A DNA stretch of 64,000 bases, taken from Actinomadura sp. DC4 (GTDB lineage: Bacteria > Actinomycetota > Actinomycetes > Streptosporangiales > Streptosporangiaceae). The DNA is taken from contig NZ_JAUEQY010000005.1 in NCBI RefSeq assembly GCF_030406325.1, forward strand, positions 345,970-409,969, written 5' to 3'. Of the stretch, positions 8,237-18,629 are shown piece by piece; position 1 is the first letter of the stretch, and the number at the start of each line of letters is the position of its first letter. Under the pieces are notes generated by a model, which was not told the DNA's origin, made no database searches, and saw only the letters and a list, made by a program, of their open reading frames with translations. Position numbers and translations under genes: made by a program.

Positions 8237-9594
8237 TCGGAGGTGGAGGTTTCGTCGACGGCCGCGGCGAAATCGTTCTCGTCCAGGAACGGCACCGCCC
8301 CCATCGCGCCACCAAGGTACCGACGCTCCCAGTTCAGGCCCGACCGAGGTTTGAAGTCGGTGAGCGGGAAGAGTTGGGTCTCGCCGGCGGGGTCTTTCTC
8401 GGTGAACCAGATCTCGTCTCTCCGGAGGACTTCCGCCCCGTCGTGCCGCGCCAGGAGGGAGGTGTCGTGCGTGGTGAAGATCAACTGTGCTCCGTCCGGG
8501 TTGGTATCGGGGTGCTGGAACAGCCGGACGAACGCGTGGGCGAGCAGGGGATGGAGGCTGGCGTCGAGTTCGTCGACCGCGATGACCCAGCCGTTGTCCA
8601 GAACGTCGATGATCCGGCCGAGGAAATCGAACCAGGTGCGCGTTCCATGTGATTCTTGGTCAAGACCAAGTGGGATCGGGCCTTCGGGGCTGTTTCGGAT
8701 CATAGCGATTTCGGGATCTCCGCGTCTGCGTATGCCGGAGAAGAGCTCCGTTATGCGAGCAGGAGTTTGCTCAGATCCATAAGTTTCCGCCAAAAGCCCC
8801 TGATTGGCGACACTTGCAATTGCTTGAGCAGTCTCTTGTGTTTTGCCGATACCGGCGGCTTCCGTGAGCACCTGTCGGAACAAGTCGGATTCGTCGCCGG
8901 ACGTTCCCCGCCTTACCCGTACATCGTCGATGCCGAGATCCGCCGCTTTGAGAAGCGCTAGTACCCGGCGAGCGGTGCTGGGTTCACGCAGGAGTTCTAG
9001 TGTGCGACGACGCCCGAGCAGCCGATCATCGGGTTCGGCGAACGTCAGCTGGCGGCCGAACCAGGAGTAGATCGGCAGGAGCTGCTCGAGTCGGTGATGG
9101 GCCGCAGCGCTGAGGAAGAGGCTGTTCGGCCGAGTGATGTCCTCGACGACGTTCTTTTGCCCGCGCAGCGAATCGCCGAACTGGAACTCATCGGCCGTAC
9201 GCTCGAACAGGAGCCTGCGGCGGCCATGAGGATAATGGTAGAGCCATTCCTCGGCCACCTGCTGGTCGTCCAGGGCGAAGCCGTAGACGTACTTCTCTCC
9301 CCCGAGCAGGAGATCAACGCCGAACCTTGACTCCTCATCGCTCGCGGCCGGTACGAGGGCGAAGGGATCGCGTGACGGCACGCCATCGAGCGGTCCCCAC
9401 TGGGAGAAGGAGTGCAGCACCGCCGTTCGCATCGCCCGCAACGCACCGAGCAGGTTCGACTTGCCGGACGCGTTGGCACCGAAGACCGCGGCCACCGGTA
9501 CGGCGGCTCTGTCCTTGTCGTAGGCAGGCAGCAGAAGGAACTCCTGCTCTGCCCGGAATGAGCGGTGGTTGGCGACTCTGAAACTCAGAAGCAC
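8233..9594 (-). CDS. AAA15-family ATPase (RloA/AbiLi-type)
   Basis: 453 residues with a split ABC/SMC-like ATPase: N-terminal LLSFRVANHRSFRAEQEF, Walker A GANASGKSN (about 39-47), Walker B VIAVDELDASLHP (about 337-349) and H-loop FTTHDTSLL (about 373-381), ending with the AAA15 tail segment SGLNWERRYLGGAMGAVPF. Such ATPases act as sensor or motor of two-gene anti-phage systems with an RloB nuclease. Start chosen at GTG 9594, preceded by AGGGGG; the frame stays open upstream into the clpB end but that part is not protein-like. Base composition is less GC-extreme than clpB, fitting acquisition. Confidence 0.9.
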   Translation of the reverse strand: MLLSFRVANHRSFRAEQEFLLLPAYDKDRAAVPVAAVFGANASGKSNLLGALRAMRTAVLHSFSQWGPLDGVPSRDPFALVPAASDEESRFGVDLLLGGEKYVYGFALDDQQVAEEWLYHYPHGRRRLLFERTADEFQFGDSLRGQKNVVEDITRPNSLFLSAAAHHRLEQLLPIYSWFGRQLTFAEPDDRLLGRRRTLELLREPSTARRVLALLKAADLGIDDVRVRRGTSGDESDLFRQVLTEAAGIGKTQETAQAIASVANQGLLAETYGSEQTPARITELFSGIRRRGDPEIAMIRNSPEGPIPLGLDQESHGTRTWFDFLGRIIDVLDNGWVIAVDELDASLHPLLAHAFVRLFQHPDTNPDGAQLIFTTHDTSLLARHDGAEVLRRDEIWFTEKDPAGETQLFPLTDFKPRSGLNWERRYLGGAMGAVPFLDENDFAAAVDETSTSE

Positions 9595-9673
9595 CGATGC
9601 CCCCTGATCAGAAGCCGGTTTGTGCAAACTACTTGCACGATACCCGCTCAAGCAGCCATGCAACGTCAATCGA

Positions 9674-9715
9674 GGCGGTGGGGACCGACCTGACGAGGGC
9701 CGGCTCCCCACCGCC
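9674..9715 (-). terminator. Terminator downstream of clpB
   Basis: An 11-bp perfect stem (GGCGGTGGGGA / TCCCCACCGCC) with a 20-base partly pairing loop begins 13 bases after the clpB stop. It isolates clpB from the inserted ATPase gene. It differs in sequence from the hairpin at 7499, so each copy of the clpB end has its own terminator. Confidence 0.65.
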
Positions 9716-9727
9716 GTGCGATCGAGG

Positions 9728-9835
9728 TCAGACGGCGGGGACACTCGGCTTGACGGTCAGCGTGTCGGCGGCGTCGTCGAGGTCCACGACGATCTCGTCG
9801 CCGTCGCGGATCTCACCGCCCAGGAGCTCGCGGGC
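9728..9835 (-). repeat. 108-bp direct repeat within clpB 3' end (copy 2)
   Basis: This is the functional 3' end of clpB and pairs with copy 1 at 7535-7642. Beyond 9835 the similarity stops abruptly. Confidence 0.95.
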
Positions 9836-12325
9836 GAGCTGGTCGCCGATGGAGCTCTGTACGAGCCGGCGCAGCGGCCGGGCCCCGTACGCCGGGTCGT
9901 ATCCGGTCAGCGCCAGCCACTCGCGTGCCGCGTCGGTGACCGTCAGCGTCAGGCGGCGGTCGGCGAGCCGGTGCGCCAGCCGGTCGATCTGCAGGTCGAC
10001 GATCCTGGTGAGGTCCTCGGTGGACAGCGCGTCGAAGATGATGACGTCGTCGAGCCGGTTGAGGAACTCGGGCTTGAAGTTGGCCCGTACGGCCTTGAGC
10101 ACGGCGTCGCGCCGGGCGCCGTTGTCGAGTGCCGGGTCGACCAGGAACTGCGACCCCAGGTTGGACGTCATGATCAGGATCGTGTTGCGGAAGTCGACCG
10201 TACGGCCCTGGCCGTCGGTCAGCCGTCCGTCGTCCAGCACCTGCAGCAGTACGTCGAAGACCTCGGGATGGGCCTTCTCGACCTCGTCCAGCAGCACCAC
10301 GGTGTACGGCCGGCGGCGTACCGCCTCGGTGAGCTGACCGCCCTCCTCGTAGCCGACATAGCCGGGGGGAGCGCCCATGAGACGCGCCACGGAGTGCTTC
10401 TCGCCGTACTCGCTCATGTCGATGCGGACCGTGGCACGCTCGTCGTCGAACAGGAAGTCCGCGAGCGCCTTGGCCAGCTCGGTCTTGCCGACTCCGGTCG
10501 GGCCGAGGAACAGGAACGAGCCCGTCGGGCGGTCGGGGTCGGAGATGCCCGCCCGCGCCCGGCGTACGGCATCGGAGACCGCGCGCACCGCCGCGGACTG
10601 CCCGATCAGGCGGCGGCCCAGCTCCTCCTCCATACGCAGCAGCTTGGCGGTCTCGCCTTCGAGAAGGCGCCCGGCCGGGATGCCGGTCCACGCCGCGACG
10701 ACCTCGGCGACATCGTCGGCGGTGACCTCCTCCCTGACCATGGCGTCCGGGTTCTTGGCGGCCTCCGCCGCGGCCTCCAGTTCGTCGCGCAGCTGTTTGA
10801 TCTCGATCGCGATGTCGCTGGGGGCCTTCCAGTCGCCGTCGACCTGAGCCTGACGGAAGGCCTGCTCGCGTCGGCTCTCGGCCTCGTCGATGCGCTTCTT
10901 CAGCTCACCGACCTTGTTGAGGCCTTCCTTCTCCTGGTCCCAGCGCGCGTTCAAGCCGTTGAGCTGTTCCTTGCGGTCGGCGAGCTCGGCCTTGAGGCGT
11001 TCGAGCCGCTGCTGGGAGCCCTCGTCGGACTCCTTGCTGAGCTGGTGCTGCTCCATCTCCAGCCGGTCGACCACACGCTGCACCTCATCGATCTCCACCG
11101 GGCGTGAGTCGATCTCCATGCGCAGCCGGGACGCGGCCTCGTCCACCAGGTCGATCGCCTTGTCCGGCAGGAACCGTGCGGTGATATAGCGGTCGGACAG
11201 CGCGGACGCGGCGACGAGGGCGGCGTCGGAGATCTGCACCTCGTGGTGCGCCTCGTACCGGCCCTTGAGGCCGCGCAGGATGGCGACCGTGTTCTCCACC
11301 GACGGCTCGCCGACCAGCACCTGCTGGAACCGCCGTTCCAGCGCCGGGTCCTTCTCGATGTGCTCGCGGTATTCGTCCAGCGTGGTCGCGCCGATCATGC
11401 GCAGCTCGCCGCGGGCCAGCATCGGCTTGAGCATGTTGCCCGCGTCCATCGAACCCTCGGCCGCGCCCGCGCCGACCACGGTGTGCAGTTCGTCGATGAA
11501 GGTGACGACCCGCCCGTTGCTCTGCTTGATCTCGTTCAGCACGGCCTTGAGGCGCTCTTCGAACTCGCCGCGGAATTTCGCGCCCGCGACCATCGCGGAC
11601 AGGTCGAGCGAGATCAGCTGCTTGTTCTTCAGCGTCTCCGGGACGTCGCCGGCGATGATCCGCTGGGCCAGGCCCTCGACCACCGCGGTCTTGCCCACGC
11701 CGGGCTCGCCGATCAGCACCGGGTTGTTCTTCGTACGGCGCGACAGCACCTGGACCACGCGGCGGATCTCGGTGTCACGGCCGATGACCGGGTCGAGCCT
11801 GCCGTCGCGGGCCTGCGCGGTGAGGTCGATGCCGTACTTCTCCAGCGCCTGGTAGGTCTCTTCGGGGTTGTCGCTGGTCACGCGTGCGTGCCCGCGGACC
11901 TTCTCGAACGCCTCCAGCAGGGCGTCCGGGGTCGCGCCGGCCTCGCGCAGCAGCGTCGCCGCCAGCCCGCCGTCGGCGGCCAGGCCGACGAGCAGGTGCT
12001 CGGTGGAGACGTACTCGTCCTCGAGCTGCTCGGCGCGGTTGGCCGCGGTGTTCAGCACGACGAGCAGCGGCCGCGAGGTCTGCGGCGCGCCGACCGTGGA
12101 TCCCGCGGCCTTCGGCAGCGCGGCGATCTGTTCTTCGGCCTTGCGGCGCAGGGCCTGCGGGTCCGCGCCCACCGCCTCCAGCAGCGGTCGCGCCGTGCCC
12201 TCACCCTGGGCGAGGAGGGCGACGAGCAGATGCGCCGGCTCGACCTGAGGGTGTCCCTCGGTGGCCGCACGGCGTACGGCGGCCGACACGGCCTCCTGAC
12301 TCTTCTGGGTCAGCTTGTAGTCCAT
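9728..12325 (-). CDS. clpB: ATP-dependent disaggregase ClpB
   Basis: Hexameric AAA+ chaperone that pulls proteins out of aggregates together with DnaK/DnaJ/GrpE. 865 residues, full length. Seen: N-terminal Clp repeats ([20 protein letters not shown]), first ATPase domain with [10 protein letters not shown] and sensor [13 protein letters not shown], a coiled-coil middle domain (about 400-520), second ATPase with [17 protein letters not shown] and the arginine-finger/sensor regions, then the C-terminal D2-small domain. Last gene of the dnaK operon: its ATG follows the hspR stop with no gap. Its 3' end is duplicated 2.2 kb downstream. Confidence 0.97.
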   Translation of the reverse strand: MDYKLTQKSQEAVSAAVRRAATEGHPQVEPAHLLVALLAQGEGTARPLLEAVGADPQALRRKAEEQIAALPKAAGSTVGAPQTSRPLLVVLNTAANRAEQLEDEYVSTEHLLVGLAADGGLAATLLREAGATPDALLEAFEKVRGHARVTSDNPEETYQALEKYGIDLTAQARDGRLDPVIGRDTEIRRVVQVLSRRTKNNPVLIGEPGVGKTAVVEGLAQRIIAGDVPETLKNKQLISLDLSAMVAGAKFRGEFEERLKAVLNEIKQSNGRVVTFIDELHTVVGAGAAEGSMDAGNMLKPMLARGELRMIGATTLDEYREHIEKDPALERRFQQVLVGEPSVENTVAILRGLKGRYEAHHEVQISDAALVAASALSDRYITARFLPDKAIDLVDEAASRLRMEIDSRPVEIDEVQRVVDRLEMEQHQLSKESDEGSQQRLERLKAELADRKEQLNGLNARWDQEKEGLNKVGELKKRIDEAESRREQAFRQAQVDGDWKAPSDIAIEIKQLRDELEAAAEAAKNPDAMVREEVTADDVAEVVAAWTGIPAGRLLEGETAKLLRMEEELGRRLIGQSAAVRAVSDAVRRARAGISDPDRPTGSFLFLGPTGVGKTELAKALADFLFDDERATVRIDMSEYGEKHSVARLMGAPPGYVGYEEGGQLTEAVRRRPYTVVLLDEVEKAHPEVFDVLLQVLDDGRLTDGQGRTVDFRNTILIMTSNLGSQFLVDPALDNGARRDAVLKAVRANFKPEFLNRLDDVIIFDALSTEDLTRIVDLQIDRLAHRLADRRLTLTVTDAAREWLALTGYDPAYGARPLRRLVQSSIGDQLARELLGGEIRDGDEIVVDLDDAADTLTVKPSVPAV

Positions 12326-12766
12326 CTATTCCTCCCCGCGTGCCCGCCACACCACAACACTGGTCTGCCGGATCGGCACCAGTTCGGCGCCACCCGCCGA
12401 CTCGGGGGTGTTCTTCAACCGGGCGAGACGAGCCGCCACCGCGCGGGTGGACTCCAGCTCGTTGCCCATCTCCTCGACCAGCGCCCGTAGCCGCAGGACC
12501 TCCGACCGCAGCGCCTCCGCCTCGCGCTGCAGGTCGAGGATCTGCCTGATGCCGGCGAGGTTGATGCCCTCGTCCTGGGACAGCCGCTGGATCTCCCGCA
12601 GGAGCACGATGTCGCGCATGGAGTAGCGGCGGCCCCGCCCCGACGTGCGGCCCGGCGAGACCAGGCCCATGCGGTCGTACGTGCGGAGCGTCTGCGGGTG
12701 CAACCCCGACAGCTCCGCCGCCACCGAGATCACATAGACCGGACTGTCATCGCCAAAGGGAGTCAT
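12326..12766 (-). CDS. hspR: Heat-shock repressor HspR (MerR family)
   Basis: 146 residues with an N-terminal MerR winged helix (YVISVAAELSGLHPQTLRTYDRMGLVSPGRT) and a coiled-coil. HspR represses the dnaK operon by binding HAIR sites (CTTGAGT-N7-ACTCAAG), with DnaK as co-repressor; such a site lies upstream of dnaK here (16728-16748). The C-terminal tail VPIRQTSVVVWRA is typical. Encoded between dnaJ and clpB, giving autoregulation. Confidence 0.95.
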   Translation of the reverse strand: MTPFGDDSPVYVISVAAELSGLHPQTLRTYDRMGLVSPGRTSGRGRRYSMRDIVLLREIQRLSQDEGINLAGIRQILDLQREAEALRSEVLRLRALVEEMGNELESTRAVAARLARLKNTPESAGGAELVPIRQTSVVVWRARGEE

Positions 12767-12835
12767 GAGCCCTCCTCCGTCGGCGGAGCGACCAGGAGAC
12801 TGTGCCTGCCGATGCCCTCGGTCATGACTGCCAGA

Positions 12836-14011
12836 TCACTCCTCTCGCGCCATCCGCAGCTGGTCGCCGCGCAGGTCGTCGCCGTTGAGGCTTCCGGTGA
12901 TCTTCTCCAGGGCCTCACGGGTGGTCTCGTCGATCTCGGTGGGCACCTGCACGTCGACGGTGACGAGCAGGTCGCCCTTGGTGCCGTCGCGCCGGGGCGC
13001 GCCCTGGCCGCGTACCCGTAGCACCCGCCCGTTGGGCGTGCCGGCGGGGATGCGTACGGTCTTGGGCTGGCCGCGGTGGACCGGCACCTTGATCTCCGCG
13101 CCGAGCGTGGCCTCCGGGAAGGTGACCGGCACCTTCAGCGTCAGGTTGTCGCCCGAGCGCCCGAACACCTTGTGCGGGGTGACGTGCACGAGGACGTACA
13201 GGTCGCCGCTCGGCCCGCCGTTCTCCCCTGGCGCGCCCTTGCCCTTGAGCCGGATCTTCTGCCCGTCGTCGACCCCGGCCGGGATGCGCGCCTGGATCGT
13301 ACGGGTGCTCTGCGCGCGGCCGCTGCCGTAGCACGTGGTGCACGGGTCGTCGACGATCAGGCCGCGCCCGTGGCACTCGCGGCACGGCTCGGAGAAGGCG
13401 AACCCGCCCGCGTTGCGGCTCTCCTGCCCCGTGCCCTCACAGCGAGGGCAGACGCGGGGGACCGTGCCGGTCTTGGCACCGGTCCCCCGGCAGGTGGGAC
13501 AGGCCGCCTCGCTGGTCAGCCGGAGCGGGACCGTACGGCCGTCGAGCGCCTCGCCGAACGTCAGCGTGATCTCGGACTCGACGTCGGCGCCACGGCGCGG
13601 GCGCTGGGTGCTCGTCTGCCGGCGGCCGAACAGCCCGCCGAACAGGTCACCGATGCGCTCGCCCGTGCCGCCCGGGGGAACCCCGCCCGTACCGGTCGTG
13701 CCGCCCTGGTTGCCGAACAGGTCACCGAGGTCGAAGCCGAACCCGCCCTGACCGCCGCCGCGTCCGCGAGCCCCGCCGAACAGGCTGCGGGCCTCGTCGT
13801 ACTCCTTGCGGCGTTTGTCGTCCGACAGCACGTCATAGGCCTCGGAGATGCCCTTGAACTTCTCCTCCGCCTCGGAGTCGCCCTTGTTGGCGTCCGGGTG
13901 GTACTGCCGCGCGAGCTTGCGGTAGGACTTCTTGATCTCGTCGTGGGTTGCGGTCTTCGGAACACCGAGGACCTTGTAGTAGTCCTTTTCCAGGTAGTCC
14001 TTGGTGCTCAC
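12836..14011 (-). CDS. dnaJ: Chaperone DnaJ
   Basis: 391 residues. Co-chaperone that delivers substrates to DnaK and stimulates its ATPase. J domain (about 10-75) with the HPD motif in [11 protein letters not shown], a Gly/Phe-rich stretch (about 80-120), four zinc-binding CxxCxGxG repeats ([32 protein letters not shown]) and two C-terminal beta domains. The N-terminal [16 protein letters not shown] is characteristic of the actinobacterial dnaK-operon paralogue. Lies 69 bases upstream of hspR. Confidence 0.96.
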   Translation of the reverse strand: MSTKDYLEKDYYKVLGVPKTATHDEIKKSYRKLARQYHPDANKGDSEAEEKFKGISEAYDVLSDDKRRKEYDEARSLFGGARGRGGGQGGFGFDLGDLFGNQGGTTGTGGVPPGGTGERIGDLFGGLFGRRQTSTQRPRRGADVESEITLTFGEALDGRTVPLRLTSEAACPTCRGTGAKTGTVPRVCPRCEGTGQESRNAGGFAFSEPCRECHGRGLIVDDPCTTCYGSGRAQSTRTIQARIPAGVDDGQKIRLKGKGAPGENGGPSGDLYVLVHVTPHKVFGRSGDNLTLKVPVTFPEATLGAEIKVPVHRGQPKTVRIPAGTPNGRVLRVRGQGAPRRDGTKGDLLVTVDVQVPTEIDETTREALEKITGSLNGDDLRGDQLRMAREE

Positions 14012-14052
14012 CGGCGTCCCTTACCTCGTTCCGTCTGTCGTGCCTTCGTCGG

Positions 14053-14733
14053 TCATTCCTCGTCGGCTGCCTCGGGCGGCGGCTGATCGTCAGCCGTGGC
14101 CTCGGCCCTGGTCTCCTCGGCCGGCGCCTCGGTCTCCGCAGGGGAAGCCGACTCGCCGTCCGGCTCCGCCACGGCCACCCGTGCCGGCCGGAGGATCCGC
14201 TCGCCGATGCCGTAGCCCGGCTGCAGGATCTGCACGGCCGTCGGCGCGGTGACGTCGGCGGAGTAGGAGTGCATGAGCGCCTCGTGGACGTTCGGGTCGA
14301 ACGGCTCGCCCGGCGTCCCGAAGGACACCAGACCGAGCTTGCTGACCGTGCCCTCGAGACCCTCGGCGACCTGCTTGAACCCGCCGTTCAGCTCGTCGTG
14401 CTCCCGCGCCCGCCCGATGTCGTCGAGCACCGGGAGCAGCTCGGACAGGACGTTCGCGAGCGCCTGCTCGCGGACGATCGCCCGGTCGCGTTCGACCCGC
14501 TTGCGGTAGTTGGAGTACTCCGCCTGGAGCCGCTGCAGATCGAGGGTGCGCTCCGACAGTTGCTTCTTCAGGTCCGCGCTCTCTTCGTTGTCCGCGGCCG
14601 GGGGCGCGTTCGGGGTGGACCCGGGAGCCGGCTCTGCCGCCTCCCGGACCTGACCCGTCTTGGGATCGATGCGCCGCTTGTCGCGGATCACCGGTCCCTC
14701 GCGCTCCTCGGCGTCATCGCGACGCTCCGTCAC
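14053..14733 (-). CDS. grpE: Nucleotide exchange factor GrpE
   Basis: 226 residues. Releases ADP from DnaK. A disordered acidic N-terminus of about 55 residues leads to a long coiled-coil (LKKQLSERTLDLQRLQAEYS) and the GrpE beta domain with PFDPNVHEALMHSYSADVTAPTAV and LQPGYGIGERILRPARVAVA. The C-terminal tail is Glu/Ala-rich. Sits between dnaK and dnaJ with short gaps, consistent with one transcript. Confidence 0.95.
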   Translation of the reverse strand: MTERRDDAEEREGPVIRDKRRIDPKTGQVREAAEPAPGSTPNAPPAADNEESADLKKQLSERTLDLQRLQAEYSNYRKRVERDRAIVREQALANVLSELLPVLDDIGRAREHDELNGGFKQVAEGLEGTVSKLGLVSFGTPGEPFDPNVHEALMHSYSADVTAPTAVQILQPGYGIGERILRPARVAVAEPDGESASPAETEAPAEETRAEATADDQPPPEAADEE

Positions 14734-14764
14734 GCTTCCTCCTTAGGCGAAGGGGAGATGCGGC

Positions 14765-16624
<1,860 letters not shown>

Positions 16625-16694
16625 GAGTTGGTTCCTCCGACCGTGCTCTTATCGATGAAGCTGAGATTCGATGAAGCTGAGTTCAGCAGACGCA

Positions 16695-16748
16695 AGATTG
16701 CCCGAGAGGCTCTGCCTTGTCAACTGACTTGAGTCTAGCTCGCTCAAC
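16695..16748 (-). promoter_or_regulatory. dnaK operon promoter with HAIR operator
   Basis: On the minus strand TTGACA (16718-16723) is followed after exactly 17 bases by CAATCT (16695-16700), a good primary-sigma promoter. Directly upstream lies a HAIR-like inverted repeat at 16728-16748: CTTGAGT, 7 bases, GCTCAAC, matching 12 of the 14 consensus positions (CTTGAGT-N7-ACTCAAG). Bound HspR would cover the upstream edge of the -35 region. Confidence 0.85.
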
Positions 16749-16856
16749 TTTACTGACTGGTTTAACGCGTGAGGCGTGCCCTGTGTTCCCGTGGCGATCG
16801 TCCGACTTTGTGGCGTAGTCGACCATGTCGGTCCGGCCGGAGGGGCCGCCGCACTC

Positions 16857-17528
16857 CTAGGTACGGGAGATGTAGTGCATCCCGGAGCCGTTCTGCAGGG
16901 TGGTGGCCAGGGACTTCGCGGGCAGCGTGTGGGTGCCGCCGGTCGGCCGCCAGGGGTCGAAGACGGTGATCGTGCCGGCCTGCTGGTCGTATCCGTACGC
17001 GACGATCGCGTGGCCGATCCACTGGCCCTTGAGCCTGCCCTGGTTCCAGGGGAGCTTCTCCATCCACACCTGGATCACCGGGGCCCGGCGGAGAGAGCCG
17101 ACGTCGTACGAGACGCGCTGCATGAGGATCTCGGGGTGGCCGACGACGTCCCCGACGATCCGGTCGTCGAAACGCCGCGGGTGCAGGTAGGAGTCCATGA
17201 CCGTGGCGGCGTTGTCGCCCCCGGTGCCGCGCGTGGTCGTCCGCATCTTCCTGGCCAGCGCGGCCTGGTCGATCCGTACCCCGAACGTCGCGAGGCTCAT
17301 CGAGGTCGAGGCGGGGACGCAGAAGTAGTTCGTCGACTGGTACTGCTCGTGCAGGGCGAGCCGGAACGCGCGGGGCATCGCGGGCAGCGCCCGTGCGGTG
17401 GAGACGGCCCGCTCGGCGATGGTCGCGGTGGGAGGCGGCGGCGTGGCGTGCGCCGCCCCGGCCCCGGCGAACAGAGCCGCGACCGTGGCCAGGGTGGCCA
17501 CCGGCCCTTTGATCGGCGCATTCTTCAC
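16857..17528 (-). CDS. Secreted C39-like (papain-fold) cysteine protease
   Basis: 223 residues. A signal peptide (PIKGPVATLATVAALFAGAGAAHA) precedes a domain with the nucleophile in NYFCVPASTSMSLATFG, the His of GHAIVAYGYD and the Asp of FDPW, the order of a Peptidase_C39_2 papain-like site. Likely processes peptides outside the membrane; substrate unknown. GTG 17528 is chosen since GGGGGG lies 6 bases upstream and it yields a clean signal peptide; an in-frame codon at 17594 exists but gives an unlike-protein extension. Confidence 0.85.
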   Translation of the reverse strand: MKNAPIKGPVATLATVAALFAGAGAAHATPPPPTATIAERAVSTARALPAMPRAFRLALHEQYQSTNYFCVPASTSMSLATFGVRIDQAALARKMRTTTRGTGGDNAATVMDSYLHPRRFDDRIVGDVVGHPEILMQRVSYDVGSLRRAPVIQVWMEKLPWNQGRLKGQWIGHAIVAYGYDQQAGTITVFDPWRPTGGTHTLPAKSLATTLQNGSGMHYISRT

Positions 17529-17689
17529 TTGCGTCCCCCCGACCTCACGAGGCCCCGGATCCCGGGCCGAGCCGTAGCGAGCGGTCACCTGCAAGACGGT
17601 TCAAGCGAATGCTGAAATCTCAGTACGTAGTACGCCTTAGGTCTCCATTTACTCATATGGGAGCTATAGGGCGCTTCGGTGGAGTGCCC

Positions 17690-17970
17690 GGGGGCCGCGG
17701 TGGCGCGTGAAAGCGGCCGGGCGGATCGGGCGAGACCAGGGGCCGGGACCGCTACGGCGCGCGCCGGCGTACGGACCTGGCCGTACGGGTTCGCGACCAA
17801 GCCCATCGGCAAGGGAGCGGGCTCGCCGCTCTGTCACCCGGAGACCGGGACGTGGTGCTGCTCGCCGGGCTGACCCACGAGGAAGCGTCCGTCGCGCCCG
17901 CCCGCCGGGACCATCGCGAGCACCAGCGCCGTACGAGCCGCCGGCCGGACGGCCCGGTCCCCGGAATGAT
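17690..17970 (+). pseudogene. Decayed ECF sigma factor gene (remnant 1)
   Basis: Pieces of an ECF sigma factor appear in changing frames: VRTWPYGFATKPIGKG (compare the usual RPWLYGIATNLIGRHRR) near 17766-17815, LAALSPGDRDVVLLAGLTHEEA (region 4) near 17820-17887 and PAGTIAS, the region-4 recognition turn, near 17908. Frame changes and a deletion between the first two pieces make it non-functional. A second sigma remnant follows immediately. Confidence 0.6.
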
Positions 17971-18090
17971 CGGCTTCTCCAGGGCCGACGGCCGGCCCTG
18001 GAGCCGCCATGAAAGCCTTGCGGGCTTCGGCGGAGTATCCGGTGTAGGCGCGCCGAGCACCGGAAGGCGACTCATGACGGAGCCGGCCAC

Positions 18091-18590
18091 ATGAGGGTGG
18101 GAACCGAGGCGAGGGACGAGGCCGGCGAGGCGGCACTGCCGATCGCCAGGTTCACCGCGCTGTACGACCAACATTTCCCTGACATCTACCGCTATATCGT
18201 CGGGCGGCTGGGGCGCGACGTGGCCCGACGACATCGCGGCCGACACCTTCGTCGTCGCCCTGCGGAAGCGGTACGGCTTCGACGCCGCGCGGGGCGACGT
18301 ACGGCCGTGGGTGTTCGGCATCGTCACGAAGCTCGTCGCCCAGCACCGGCGCCGGGAGACGCGCCGCTACCGGGCCCTCGGACGCGTCGGCGCGGATGAG
18401 GTCACCGACAGCCACGAGACGCGAGTCGTCGACTGGGTGGCGCCCGAGGGCCTCCAGCCGCACCCCGCCAAGGCCATCGCCGCGCTCCCACAGGGCGACC
18501 GCGACGTCCTGCTGCTCAGCGCGCTGGGCGAGCTCTCCCACAACGAGATCGCCGCGTCCCGGCCGATCGGGACGCCGGGCAATTCGGGGC
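18091..18590 (+). pseudogene. Frameshifted, truncated ECF sigma factor gene (remnant 2)
   Basis: Region 2 starts normally (FTALYDQHFPDIYRYIVGRL) in one frame, then at about 18220-18230 continues in another frame as DDIAADTFVVALRKRYGF, RPWVFGIVTKLVAQHRRRE and LPQGDRDVLLLSALGELSHNEIAAS. The recognition helix of region 4 is lost; the sequence runs into the exporter promoter at 18591. So both a frameshift and loss of the 3' end are present. This class of sigma factor normally controls a small co-encoded membrane regulator, which is missing. Confidence 0.8.
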
Positions 18591-18622
18591 TTGACCCTGA
18601 CCCAGCGTCAGGCTTGCAGCAT
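18591..18622 (+). promoter_or_regulatory. MerR-type promoter of the DrrAB exporter operon
   Basis: TTGACC (18591-18596), a 20-base spacer and CAGCAT (18617-18622). The over-long spacer contains the palindrome CCTGAC-N5-GTCAGG (18596-18612). MerR-family activators act at exactly such promoters by twisting the DNA. The -10 box ends 7 bases before ATG 18630, which lacks a ribosome site, so the message is probably leaderless. The probable regulator is the MerR protein at 20374. Confidence 0.7.
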
Positions 18623-18629
18623 GTGCGTC

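Larger units (their letters stand above)
7535..9727. mobile_element. 2,193-bp inserted module bounded by clpB 3'-end repeats (ATPase + RloB)
   Basis: The unit from the start of repeat copy 1 to the start of repeat copy 2 is 2,193 bp. It contains a terminator, a promoter region and two defence-type genes, nothing else. The layout is what is expected when an element inserts into the 3' end of a gene and supplies a replacement end, leaving clpB intact. No recombinase is encoded, so mobilisation would need help in trans, or the unit arrived by homologous recombination with a relative that carries it. Confidence 0.7.

Noticed and set aside
18591..18620. Second frameshift continuing the sigma remnant (LTLTQRQACSM reading)
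   Set aside because: This stretch is better explained as the MerR-type promoter; the resemblance to the end of region 4 is weak.
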